64,000 nt of DNA from Betaproteobacteria bacterium (GTDB lineage: Bacteria > Pseudomonadota > Gammaproteobacteria > Burkholderiales > Rhodocyclaceae): contig JADIYD010000008.1 in NCBI GenBank assembly GCA_016705475.1, forward strand, positions 1 through 64,000. The letters are read 5' to 3'. The stretch's first letter is position 1. Every line of letters starts with the position of its first letter. Made by a program: the position numbers and the translations under genes. Shown in pieces: positions 1 to 9,117 of the stretch. The notes beneath the pieces were generated by a model, which worked only from the letters and a program-made list of their open reading frames with translations, searched no databases and had not been told where the DNA came from.

Positions 1-305
1 TGAAAAATGGAAATTCGATCACTTATTGAGCGCTACCAGCATTAGTTGAGACTTTGACGGTGTGCCTCGACAATGCTGATTGACCCCTCTTGGGGGGGCA
101 TCGAATGAGTTGAACGCGCAACATGGTGCAGACAGACCCGTACTATTGCTCCTTCGCTTTCCGGTTTCAAACGAACGTATTGAATAATCATTGACAACTC
201 GAAGTACGCCAGCAGCTGGTAAAAGCACCATTGTCAATGGCTCTGCGCAACCTCGGGCGTTGGTTATTCGAGTTGTCCTTTCGAATCCGTACGTCGACCG
301 GACAA
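1..305. other. No supported gene upstream of tssA
   Basis: I see no convincing coding sequence here. The short open frames on either strand show no recognisable motif, and the sequence leads into the tssA remnant. It may hold the tssA promoter or the 3' end of a decayed upstream gene. I could not identify a clear -35/-10 pair. Confidence 0.4.
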
Positions 306-1352
306 ATGATCGATCTCGAAGTTCTTCTGACTGAAATTGCGCCCGACTTACCCTGGGCGTTGATTTGGCTTATGAGGCCGGGTTTCTGGGAGTTGGAACT
401 TGCAGCGCAGGGTAAGCCGGAGCGGCAATTCGGAGAAACGGTGATCGAGCCGAGAAACCTTAACTGGAACGAGGTCCGTGCCAGGCATTAACTTGCTCTT
501 CTCGCGGACCAAGAAGGACTTGCGAGGTCGCGGTGCTGCTATACGTGCGCTGGTGAACGCAGGCAGTTTGGTGGTTTGGGGCCAGGGTTTGCGTCTTATT
601 GTTGCGATGCTAGAAGATATTGGGATGTGGTACATCACGGCGATGAAGATGATGGTGACGCAACCATTCGCCTTAACCCTCCACGCTCTAGCCAATAATG
701 ACGCCTTGCTTCGTGACTTGCGAAATTACTTTTTTTGCTTCCAGGGCGTTGGGCCGCCTAACGGTTCGAGACGTGGAAATTGCGTTGGGCCGATTGCCGG
801 TTCGTGCCGACAGCGCGGTTCCAGGCGGCTCCACGTGGAGGCGATACTGACTTCCTGCGCCGCCGAAGATGCGGGGTTGGTGGCGCGAGTGAACGATGCC
901 GCCGATGCCGTGCAAGCACTTTCGGGGCTCTTGGCGGATCGCGTTAGGGCGGCGCGCCCCTGATCTTGGGCCATTGAGGCCGTAATTGGGGCGTTGGACG
1001 ATATATGCAAGCGAGTTGGGTTGGGGCATCCTCTCCGCAGTCAATCATTGATTCGCCTTCCGACAATCCTATAGTCGGAGTCGAGACAGCAACGGCGTCT
1101 AGTAATAGCCCCATATCGATAGAGGTTCGCAATCGGCAAGATGCGATCAAAAGCCTTGAACGGGTTTGCGAGTTTTTGGAGCGTACCGGGCCCGCAAATC
1201 CTGCGCCGCTATTCATTAGACGGGCTCTCCGCCTGATGAGTAAAGGTTTCGTGAACATTCTGCGCGATGTTGCGCCCGATAGTGTTTCACAATTCGCGCG
1301 AATTGCTGGGATAGAGGAGAGTAATAGAAATATCCATGTTAATAGAATTTGA
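306..1352 (+). pseudogene. tssA: Broken T6SS baseplate/cap protein TssA (ImpA)
   Basis: TssA (ImpA family) contacts the T6SS baseplate and primes sheath polymerisation. Pieces of one TssA are visible in different frames. The ATG at 306 opens MIDLEVLLTEIAPDLP, typical of the ImpA N-terminus. After a one-base shift the same line continues as LAAQGKPERQFGETVIEP, then RTKDLR-like and RALVNAGSLV segments, then HALANNDALLRDLR. The piece RLTVRDVEIALGRLP lies near 754-800. The frame ending at 1352 carries the conserved C-terminal block, with DAIKSLERVCEFLERTGPANP and later LRDVAPDSVSQ. At least four frame changes are needed to join them, so no full-length TssA can be made as written. The high residual similarity means either very recent decay or sequence errors. 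Confidence 0.85.
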
Positions 1353-1469
1353 AAATCGAAAGAAATTACTCTTGTACAGAGAATGACGTTGGACTACTAT
1401 TTGACGAAGTTCCTGTGAGCAAGGTCCATTGAGGTTCGGTCTGATGAGTCAGTAGCGAGGAGATTCGAA

Positions 1470-1988
1470 GTGGCCAAAGACAGCAGTCAAGTTCATCGCA
1501 CGTAACCGTGCGCCCCGGGTGCAGATCGAGTATGACTGGTAGAGCTGTACGGAGCAGAGAAGAAGATTCAGTTACCCTTTGTTATGGGAGTGCTATCTGA
1601 CCTTTCCGGCAAACCGGCAGAGTCACTTGCGCCAGTGGCGGATCGGAAATTCCTCGATATCGATGTGGATAATTTCGATAGCCGAATGAAGTCGATGAAG
1701 CCGCGAGTAGCATTCCAGGTTCCTAATACGTTAACCGGAGAGGGGAGCCTCAACCTTGAAATTACATTCGAAAGCATCGACGATTTTTCTCCGGGCGCAG
1801 TAGCACGCAAGGTAGATGCGCTGAATAAACTGCTCGAAGCGCGCCAGCAACTTTCCAACCTGATTACCTATATGGACGGCAAGAGCGGCGCAGAAGACTT
1901 GATTGCCAAGGTGCTCAAGGACCCTGCCCTGTTGCAATCCCTGTCCACCGCGCCGAAGCCCGCTGTTGAAGATGGCGCGGCGGGTTAA
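1470..1988 (+). pseudogene. tssB: Frameshifted T6SS sheath small subunit TssB
   Basis: TssB (VipA/ImpB) forms the contractile sheath with TssC. The frame from 1584 to 1988 gives 134 residues of clear TssB, including GVLSDLSGKPAE, FLDIDVDNFD and VDALNKLLEARQQL. TssB is normally about 165 residues. The missing N-terminus lies directly upstream in pieces: a GTG at 1470 behind an AGGAG site opens VAKDSSQ, a second frame reads FIARNRAPRVQIEYD (about 1492-1536), and ELYGAEKKIQLPFVMG returns to the first frame. Two indels, near 1490 and 1538, therefore break the gene. An internal start at 1584 would make a truncated protein lacking the conserved first strands. It is followed after 34 bases by tssC, as usual. 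Confidence 0.85.
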
Positions 1989-2022
1989 ACCACATCGTGA
2001 TTCGATGCTGAGGAGATAGACA

Positions 2023-3512
2023 ATGGCAGAAATTGAGCAACAAAGTGCTCCAGCAGAGGGTTTAGCGACTGAGGGTGTTGAGTTTGCAGCTCTGCTGCAA
2101 AAAGAGTTTAAGCCCAAGACTGAGGAAGCGAAGAGCGCCGTCGAGCAGGCTGTGCGCACGCTGGCAGCACAGGCGCTGTCTCAGACTCAGCTTGTTAGCG
2201 ATGATGTAGTCAAGTCGATTTCGGCAATCATCGCTGAGATTGACCAGAAACTTACTGAGCAAATTAACCTTGTTCTACACCACCCGGACTTTCAACAACT
2301 GGAAGGGGCGTGGCGCGGCCTGCACTATCTGGTGAACAACACCGAGACCGACGAGATGCTCAAGATTCGTGTCATGAACATCACCAAGAAGGAGGTGGGC
2401 AAGACGCTTAAGAAGTACAAAGGTACGGCCTGGGACCAGAGTCCGCTGTTCAAGCGCGTATATGAAGAGGAATATGGTCAGTTCGGCGGTGAGCCTTTTG
2501 GCTGTCTGGTGGGCGACTATTTTTTTGACCAAAGCGCGCCGGACGTGGAGTTGCTCGGTGAAATGGCTAAGGTCTCGGCGGCTGCGCACACACCTTTCAT
2601 CGCTGCTGCATCGCCAACGGTGATGCAGATGGGTTCATGGCAAGAACTGGCGAATCCTCGCGATCTGACCAAAATATTCACCACACCAGAATACGCCGCG
2701 TGGCGCAGCTTGCGCGAATCTGACGATGCGCGCTATATCGGTCTCGCCATGCCGCGCTTCCTGTCTCGTTTGCCTTATGGCGCCAAGACCAGTCCTGTCG
2801 AGGACTTCGACTTCGAAGAGGACACCGGTGCTGCCGATCTGTAAGTATCTTGGGCAAATTCGGCCTACGCTATGGCCGTAAATATCAACCGATCTTTCAA
2901 ACTATACGGTTGGTGCTCGCGTATTCGCGGCGTTGAGTCTGGTGGCTCTGTTGAGGGCTTGCCGGCCCATACATTCCCAACGGACGATGGGGTGTCGATA
3001 TGAAGTGCCCAACAGAGATAGCAATCAGCGATCGGCGCGAGGCGGAACTGGCGAAAAACGGTTTCATGCCGCTCATCCATCGTAAAAATTCCGACTTCGC
3101 CGCCTTCATTGGTGCCCAGTCACTGCAGAAGCCTTTCGAATACGATGATCCGGACGCGACCGCAAATGCCAACTTGTCAGCACGCTTGCCTTATCTGTTT
3201 GCCTGTTGTCGCTTTGCCCACTATCTAAAATGTATTGTGCGCGACAAGCTAGGATCCTTCAAGGAACGGGATGATATGCAGGTTTGGCTCCAGAACTGGA
3301 TCATGAATTATGTGGATGGTGACCCGGCTCATTCTTCCGAGGAAACCAAGGCGCGTAAACTCGCTGGCCGCGGCCGAGGTCGTGGTGGAAGAAGTCGAGG
3401 GCAATCCTGGCTACTACACCTCAAAATTCTTTTTGCGCCCGCACTATCAATTGGAAGGACTGACCGTTTCCTTGCGGTTGGTATCAAGTTACCGTCCGCG
3501 AAGGCTGCGTGA
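2023..3512 (+). pseudogene. tssC: Frameshifted T6SS sheath large subunit TssC
   Basis: TssC (VipB/ImpC) is the large sheath subunit, normally about 495 residues. The ATG at 2023 gives 273 good residues (HHPDFQQLEGAWRGLHYLV, ITKKEVGKTLKKYKGTAWD, LVGDYFFD, FLSRLPYG), then a stop at 2842. The homologous protein resumes at once with SWANSAYAMAVNINRSFKLYG, where the family has a DHSKYTW-like join, so small deletions created the stop. Another shift near 2990 moves to the frame opening MKCPTEIAISDRREAELAKNG. A third, near 3355, moves to AAAEVVVEEVEGNPGYY, and a last one before 3512 restores PSAKAA. The sheath cannot be built from this copy unless these are sequence errors. Confidence 0.88.
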
Positions 3513-3614
3513 CGTGGAGCGACAGAATAAATGTTGAGTGGCATCTAGAGGGGCGCGGTGCCTGAAATCGCTTCGCTTCGTTACTTCGGCAGGGAACAGT
3601 AAGAGGAGAAAATC

Positions 3615-4092
3615 ATGGCAGTGGATATGTTTTTGAAGATAGGTGATATTAAGGGCGAGTCTGCAGACGACAAGCATGCGGGGAAATTGACGTTCTCGCA
3701 TGGAGTTGGGGCATGAGTCAGTCCGGTACGACACACCGGTACGGGTGGTGGTGCCGGTAAAGTGAGTGTCCACTGATATTTCAGTCACGAAGCATTGCGA
3801 CAAGGCTACGCCTCCTTGATGTTGGCTTGCTGTAATGGCAAGCACTATCCAGAGGCAAAGCTTACCGTACGAAAAGCCGGTGAAAAACCGTTGGAATATC
3901 TCAAGATCACTATGAAGGATGTGCTCATTACTTCTTATTCCACTGGCGGTAGTGGGGGAAGACCGCCTTTCCGAGAACATCAATCTCAATTTTTCTGAGT
4001 TCAAGGTTGAATACACCCCACAAAAGCCAGATGGTACGGGAGATGCTGTGGTTGAGATCGGTTACAACATCGCCAAGAACGTCAAAGTCTAG
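3615..4092 (+). pseudogene. hcp: Frameshifted Hcp (TssD) tube protein
   Basis: Hcp hexamers form the inner T6SS tube. An ATG at 3615 behind AAGAGGAG opens MAVDMFLKIGDIKGESADD, the classic Hcp start. One base appears to be missing near 3681, after which the family line continues in another frame as AWSWGMSQSGTTHTGTGGG. A second shift near 3773 leads to ISVTKHCDKATPSLM, then LTVRKAGEKPLEYLKITMKD. A third shift near 3958 leads to ENINLNFSEFKVEYTPQKPDG and a stop at 4092. With all indels repaired the protein would be about 160 residues, normal for Hcp. It sits between tssC and an intact second hcp-like gene. Confidence 0.85.
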
Positions 4093-4207
4093 TCACTACC
4101 TGGACGTGTAACTGCAAGCGCCATTGTGAGCTGGTCTGCGCCTATGCACGGTTTTCAATGGTGTTAGTTATTCGAAGCTGATTGCCTCAATACCGAAAGG
4201 GGGCGTC

Positions 4208-4693
4208 ATGGCGCTCGGCGATATGTTCTTGAAGGTGGAGAGCGCTAGACAGGGCGCTATCAAGGGTGAGGCGCGGGATGCTGACCACAAGGACGAGATT
4301 CAGATCCTCCGCTGGTCTTGGGGCATGCGCGCGCAGACTGCGTTAGGCGGAGCAGGTCCTACTGGCAAGACTTCCGTGCACGAGTTGAGCGTTGTCAAGC
4401 GCGTAGACTGTGCCTCAACCGCTCTCATGTCAGCCATGCGTAGCAACGATCTGATCAAGAAGGTGGTGCTAACGGTGCGTAAGGCAGGTGAAAACCCATT
4501 GGAATACCTCAAGGTCACGCTACAAAGCGCGCGCATTACTGCGTTTGACGTCGAGTCGGGTGCATTCGGGGACGAAGCTGAACTCATCGAAAACATGAGC
4601 CTGGCCTTCCAGCGCATTAACGTCGAGTATGTGCCACAAGGCACAGACGGACACCCCCGCGGATCCACTAGCTTTGAAACGGAGATCGTATGA
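4208..4693 (+). CDS. Hcp family T6SS tube protein (second, intact copy)
   Basis: A 161-residue Hcp-family protein with MFLKVESARQGAIKGEA at the N-terminus, WSWGMRAQ near residue 36, SVVKRVDCAS, and LTVRKAGENPLEYLKVTL in the second half. It is clearly a paralogue of the broken hcp just upstream, but diverged enough not to be a recent duplicate. It reads through from 4208 after a GGGGG-rich leader (about 4198-4204), and tagJ follows about 100 bases later. It may be a specialised Hcp that carries cargo or mixes with another Hcp. If the upstream copy is truly dead, this is the only Hcp encoded in the window. Confidence 0.88.
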   Translation: MALGDMFLKVESARQGAIKGEARDADHKDEIQILRWSWGMRAQTALGGAGPTGKTSVHELSVVKRVDCASTALMSAMRSNDLIKKVVLTVRKAGENPLEYLKVTLQSARITAFDVESGAFGDEAELIENMSLAFQRINVEYVPQGTDGHPRGSTSFETEIV

Positions 4694-4790
4694 GCATGAT
4701 TCTGCGATTTTGCCTTTGGCTTAAGCCTCATCGGGAGGTCCGTCGATTGGTGCCAGATTCCGAGACCACAATGCTTACCTCTGACAGATT

Positions 4791-5612
4791 ATGTCAAATC
4801 CATTGACTCCAGAGGAGTATCTGCGTGACGGCGATCCACGCGAGGCTCTGACTATTCTGCAGAAGCAGGTGCGTGCCAGACCGGACGACGCGAAACTGCG
4901 CATCTTTCTCTTTCAATTGCTTTGTGTGCTAGGGCAATGGGAAAGGGCACTCAGTCAGTTGGAGGTGGCATCCACCCTGGATCCTGCTGCATTAGCCATG
5001 ACCCAGACTTACCGCGAGGCAATCCGGTGCGAGCTACTTCGCACCCAAGTCTTTGACGGACGCAAGTCGCCAATGGTGCTCGGGCAGCCGGACGCTTGGC
5101 TCGCGCTATTGATCGAGTCCCGCCTCAGGGAGGGGCAGGGGGAGTTCGGCGCCGCAGAGGATCTGCGAAAGGAGGCCTTCGATCAGGCGCCGGAAACTGC
5201 AGGAAGTGTCGATGGGCAATGCTTTAATTGGATCGCCGACTCCGATATGCGTCTTGGTCCGGTACTTGAGTCAGTGATCAATGGCCGCTACTACTGGGTA
5301 CCTTTCTCCCGTTTGGTGCACGTGGTGATTGAAAAGCCAGTTGATCTCAGAGATGCGGTTTGGATTCCAGCGCATCTCGAGTTTGACAACGGTGGTGATG
5401 CAGTGGCACTCATTCCGACACGCTACCCTGGATCGGAGTCTTCCGAAGATGGCCTGATTGCGCTTGCACGAAAGACGACATGGCTGGAAACAACTGCTGG
5501 TTTGTGTTGTGGTTTGGGCCAAAGAATGCTGAGTACGGACACCGGTGAATTTGCGCTGATGGATGTGCGTGACCTTGTTTTTGATGTGGCGGAACAAGAG
5601 CCGGCGAGCTGA
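4791..5612 (+). CDS. tagJ: T6SS accessory protein TagJ (ImpE family)
   Basis: A 273-residue cytoplasmic ImpE/SciE-family protein. The N-terminal third is TPR-like (LRDGDPREALTILQKQVRARP, LCVLGQWERALSQLEVAS). The C-terminal half carries conserved ImpE stretches: CFNWIADSDMRLGPVLE, the INGRYYWVPFSRL motif, and LRDAVWIPAHLEF. In characterised systems TagJ binds the TssB N-terminal helix and is linked to sheath handling by ClpV. It stops at 5612, two bases before the tssE ATG, so the two are probably translationally coupled. No strong ribosome binding site is visible at the chosen ATG. The partner tssB in this locus is frameshifted, so TagJ may have no partner unless another tssB exists. Confidence 0.9.
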   Translation: MSNPLTPEEYLRDGDPREALTILQKQVRARPDDAKLRIFLFQLLCVLGQWERALSQLEVASTLDPAALAMTQTYREAIRCELLRTQVFDGRKSPMVLGQPDAWLALLIESRLREGQGEFGAAEDLRKEAFDQAPETAGSVDGQCFNWIADSDMRLGPVLESVINGRYYWVPFSRLVHVVIEKPVDLRDAVWIPAHLEFDNGGDAVALIPTRYPGSESSEDGLIALARKTTWLETTAGLCCGLGQRMLSTDTGEFALMDVRDLVFDVAEQEPAS

Positions 5613-5614
5613 TC

Positions 5615-6115
5615 ATGGCCACACTTGCTCCGCAGGAAAGACTTCAGCCTGCACTGTTGGACAGGCTCACCGACGACGAGCCCCAAAACAAACAAGAGTC
5701 GCGAGAAATGCGTGTCATCACCAAAACGCGGCTGCGACGAGCAGTGCTACGGGACTTGGCGTGGCTTTTCAACGCGACCGCCCCGGTTGGTATCGACTGG
5801 GATGGCTGCCCCGAGGCGCAACACTCGATCCTGAATTTCGGATTGCCTGCGTTTTCCGGGTTGACCGCATCCACAGTGGATGTCCTGGATCTCGAAGACG
5901 CCTTGCGCCAAGCTATTCTCGACTTTGAACCGCGGATACTGCCAACCACCCTCCATGTGGAGGCGCTCCTTGCGGACAATCCTCTTGGTACTCATAACGT
6001 AATCAGCGTACGCATCCAAGGCGAACTTTGGGCCCAACCAGTGCCACTTGAATTTCTGGTACAGACAGACGTAGATCTGGAGACCGGCGAAGTCTCCCTT
6101 CGCGATTTCGGATAG
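5615..6115 (+). CDS. tssE: T6SS baseplate protein TssE (gp25-like)
   Basis: A 166-residue TssE, homologous to phage T4 gp25, which connects the baseplate wedge to the first sheath ring. Visible family marks are LLDRLTDDEP near residue 15, VLRDLAWLFNATAP in the middle, SILNFGLPAFSGLT, and the C-terminal EVSLRDFG typical of gp25-like proteins. It starts two bases after tagJ and is followed by tssF after seven bases, so it lies in the middle of a tight baseplate operon. Length and motifs are normal, with no sign of decay. Confidence 0.92.
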   Translation: MATLAPQERLQPALLDRLTDDEPQNKQESREMRVITKTRLRRAVLRDLAWLFNATAPVGIDWDGCPEAQHSILNFGLPAFSGLTASTVDVLDLEDALRQAILDFEPRILPTTLHVEALLADNPLGTHNVISVRIQGELWAQPVPLEFLVQTDVDLETGEVSLRDFG

Positions 6116-6122
6116 GGGCGAT

Positions 6123-8009
6123 ATGGACCCGCGCCTGCTTCGCTACTACAACCAGGAACTCCAGCACTTACGGGAAATGGGTGCGGAATTCGCGCAGCAA
6201 TTTCCAAAAATTGCCGCTCGCCTAGGCATGGAAGGCATAGAGGTCACCGATCCCTATGTCGAACGGCTCCTGGAAGGAGTTGGCTTTCTGGCTGCGCGGG
6301 TGCAACTCAAACTGGACGCAGAATTTCCGCGCTTCACCCAGCGACTGCTGGAGATCGTCTATCCGAACTTTCTGGCACCGACGCCGTCGATGCTTATTGC
6401 GCAGTTCCATCCAGACTTGAACGACGCTAACCTCGCCCGTGGTGTCACCGTGCCTCGTGGTGCTGCCATTCGAAGTCTTCTTGGCAAGGGGGAGCAAACC
6501 GCCTGCGAGTTCCGTATTGCCCATGACACAGTTTTATGGCCGGTGCAAATTGCTTCAGCAGAGTATTTCAGCTCTGCTCCCGACCTGCCTCTCGCCTCAT
6601 TGACGGTGGGCAGCAAAGTAAAGGGGGGCGTACGTCTACGGCTGAAAGCGACGGCTGGACTCAACTTCAACCAGATCTCGCTAGATCGGCTGCGGCTTTA
6701 TTTGGGCGGATCCGACGAGACCGCCCACAAACTCTATGAATTGTGCCTCGGTTCGCTCCAGGGGGTTCTTGTTAGTCCGCCGCAACGTCCATCGCCATGG
6801 CATGAGTTTCTCCCCGCTCGAAACGTAACGGCAGCCGGTTTTTCGGACGAAGAGGCACTTTTGCCCGTGAGTCTTCGAGGGTTTCAGGGCTATCGTTTGC
6901 TTCAGGAATATTTTGCCTTTCCCCAGCGCTTCTTATTTATAGACCTGTGTGGACTGCAGCCCATCTTGCAGCGCCATAGCGGTAACGAATTGGAAATAGT
7001 ACTTCTCTTTGGGCGGGGCGAACCACGTCTGGAGGGCGTGGTAGATGCCAGCAACTTTGCCCTGCATTGCGCACCTGCAGTTAACCTTTTCCCTCGGCGT
7101 GCAGACCGTATTCACCTGTCGCCCGGCGCACATGAATACCATGTGGTAGCTGACCGGACGCGCCCAATGGACTTCGAAATCCACGAAGTGACGGAGGTTC
7201 GTGGTTATGGGGTTGGCGCTGAAAGTGAGCAGACGTTCCTGCCTTTCTACGCGGCCAACCATACCGAAGAGTCCGACTATCCGGCCTATTACATGATTCA
7301 GCGGCAGCCGAGAATGCTTTCAGCGCAGCAGAAGAGAACGGGGTTTCGCTCCAGCTACGTGGGTTCGGAGGTATTCCTGTCATTGGTTGATCCGCAAGAG
7401 GCTCCTTTTCGCAGCGACCTGCGCCAAGTTGCAGTCAGTGCCACCTGTACGAATCGCGACCTACCGTTGCTGATGCCCTTGGGTGGAGGCAAGACTGACT
7501 TTACGTTGGAGTCTGCTGCACCGGTTCTGGCTATTCGCTGCCTGAAGGGGCCTTCCAAACCGGCTTCCCCGGAGCGGGAGGGTGGTCGGGCATGGCTTGC
7601 CGTCAGTCACCTGTCGCTGAATTACCTCTCGTTAGAGGACCGTTCGGTAGTCACTGGCCTCGACCATGGTGCAGCGGCACTACGAGAGATGCTGGGGCTG
7701 TACGACCCTGGGGTCGAGGCGGGTATGCACAAGCAGATTGATGGTGTGCGTTCCATCAGAGTGCGTCCGACAGTGCGCCGTTTTCCGGTGCCAGGGCCGA
7801 TAGCGTTTGGGCGCGGCCTTGAGATCACCCTGGAGGTAGATGAGCTTGCCTTTCAGGGAGGTAGCGCGTTTCTCTTTGGCGCAGTTATGGAGCGCTTCCT
7901 GGCGCGGCATGTTTCGCTGAACTCCTTTACCGAAACGGTGTTGCGCTCAGGTTCGCGCGGCGAAATTATGCGCTGGGCTCCCCGGCTCGGGGCCAAGGCA
8001 ATAATTTGA
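6123..8009 (+). CDS. tssF: T6SS baseplate protein TssF (ImpG/VasA)
   Basis: A 628-residue TssF, a baseplate wedge component that works with TssG, TssK and TssE. It begins MDPRLLRYYNQELQHLREMG, the standard family opening, followed by EFAQQFPKIAARLGM and DPYVERLLEGVGFLAARVQLKLD. The remaining sequence is of typical ImpG length and ends in a FTETVLRSGSRGEIMRW-type tail. It lies seven bases after tssE and seven bases before tssG. No frameshift is seen over nearly 1.9 kb, in contrast to the sheath genes upstream. Confidence 0.95.
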   Translation: MDPRLLRYYNQELQHLREMGAEFAQQFPKIAARLGMEGIEVTDPYVERLLEGVGFLAARVQLKLDAEFPRFTQRLLEIVYPNFLAPTPSMLIAQFHPDLNDANLARGVTVPRGAAIRSLLGKGEQTACEFRIAHDTVLWPVQIASAEYFSSAPDLPLASLTVGSKVKGGVRLRLKATAGLNFNQISLDRLRLYLGGSDETAHKLYELCLGSLQGVLVSPPQRPSPWHEFLPARNVTAAGFSDEEALLPVSLRGFQGYRLLQEYFAFPQRFLFIDLCGLQPILQRHSGNELEIVLLFGRGEPRLEGVVDASNFALHCAPAVNLFPRRADRIHLSPGAHEYHVVADRTRPMDFEIHEVTEVRGYGVGAESEQTFLPFYAANHTEESDYPAYYMIQRQPRMLSAQQKRTGFRSSYVGSEVFLSLVDPQEAPFRSDLRQVAVSATCTNRDLPLLMPLGGGKTDFTLESAAPVLAIRCLKGPSKPASPEREGGRAWLAVSHLSLNYLSLEDRSVVTGLDHGAAALREMLGLYDPGVEAGMHKQIDGVRSIRVRPTVRRFPVPGPIAFGRGLEITLEVDELAFQGGSAFLFGAVMERFLARHVSLNSFTETVLRSGSRGEIMRWAPRLGAKAII

Positions 8010-8016
8010 GGCGCCC

Positions 8017-9117
8017 ATGAATTCATCGCTCAATGAAAGTCCAAGCCAAACAACGGTAACCGAGGACGAAATTAGCGCGCTGTACCACGCTTTGGAGACT
8101 GAGCCGTGGTCGCACGACTTTTTCCAGACATTGCGTCGAGTCGAGTGCCTGCATCAACTGAAGCCGCGCTTGGGTATGGCGCAGCGTCCCGTGGACGAGC
8201 CGCTGCGTTTGGGGCAAGAGCCAGCCCTCGACTTCGCGCCCGCAGCGCTATCGACATTCGCGCAGTCCGCCGATGGTCATCCGCCCAGGCTGCTTCAGCG
8301 TTTTTTTGGGCTACTTGGCCCAAATGGCCCATTCCCGCTCTACCTGACAGAGTACGCCAGAGATCGGTTGCTGCATGCCGGTGATCGGACTTTTGCGCGC
8401 TTCCTGGACCTTTTTCACCATCGCTTCTTGCTGATGTTCTACCGCGCGTGGGCACAGGCTCAGCCGACCGTGAGCCTGGACAGACCGGAGGATGACAGAT
8501 TTTCCATATATGTAGGCGCACTTGCGGGCCTGGGTAGCCCACGGCTGCAGCACCGAGACGCCGTTGACGATCACGTCAAATATTTCTATGCAGGGTGGTT
8601 TTCGCGCCAGATTCGCAACCGGGACGGGTTGGAGTCACTGCTGGCGGGCTATTTTCGCCTGCCAGTGCGCGTTGAGGAATTTGTCGGCCACTGGTTACGT
8701 CTTCCCAACGCCGAGCGCTCGCGTCTTGGCGCTGAGGGATCTGCCGGCAGCCTGGGCGTCGGTTTCGTGGTGGGACAAAGTGTGTGGGATCGCCAGCACA
8801 AATTTCGCATCCACCTTGGCCCAGTCTCGCTGGCGCAATACGAGGACTTCCTTCCTTGTGGCCGGACCTTGCCTAGGCTGGTCGCCTTGGTCCGGCAGTA
8901 TCTCAGCATGGAACTGGAATGGGATGTCCGCCTGGTCTTGGCTCAGGCCGAGGTCCCGCGTTTGCGCCTTGCTGGATATGGACGACTGGGCTGGAATTCG
9001 TGGATCGGGAACTATATGCGTGAGCAGGATGCGGCTGACCTGACACTGGAGCCAGAGCAGTGGACGGACGGCGTCAAAACATGGGAACCACAGGACAGCA
9101 GGAGAAGATATGGCTGA
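8017..9117 (+). CDS. tssG: T6SS baseplate protein TssG (ImpH/VasB)
   Basis: A 366-residue TssG, the smaller TssF partner in the baseplate wedge. Family features include WSHDFFQTLRRVECLHQLKP near residue 30, RLLQRFFGLLGPNGPFPLYL near residue 90, LDLFHHRFLLMFYRAW near residue 130, and VGQSVWDRQHKFRIHLGPVS in the last third. It overlaps the clpV start by eight bases, so translation is likely coupled. The gene is intact and of normal length. Confidence 0.94.
   Translation: MNSSLNESPSQTTVTEDEISALYHALETEPWSHDFFQTLRRVECLHQLKPRLGMAQRPVDEPLRLGQEPALDFAPAALSTFAQSADGHPPRLLQRFFGLLGPNGPFPLYLTEYARDRLLHAGDRTFARFLDLFHHRFLLMFYRAWAQAQPTVSLDRPEDDRFSIYVGALAGLGSPRLQHRDAVDDHVKYFYAGWFSRQIRNRDGLESLLAGYFRLPVRVEEFVGHWLRLPNAERSRLGAEGSAGSLGVGFVVGQSVWDRQHKFRIHLGPVSLAQYEDFLPCGRTLPRLVALVRQYLSMELEWDVRLVLAQAEVPRLRLAGYGRLGWNSWIGNYMREQDAADLTLEPEQWTDGVKTWEPQDSRRRYG

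Noticed and set aside
478..963. A 161-residue frame considered as a separate gene
   Set aside because: It contains TssA pieces joined with out-of-frame sequence and is part of the broken tssA.
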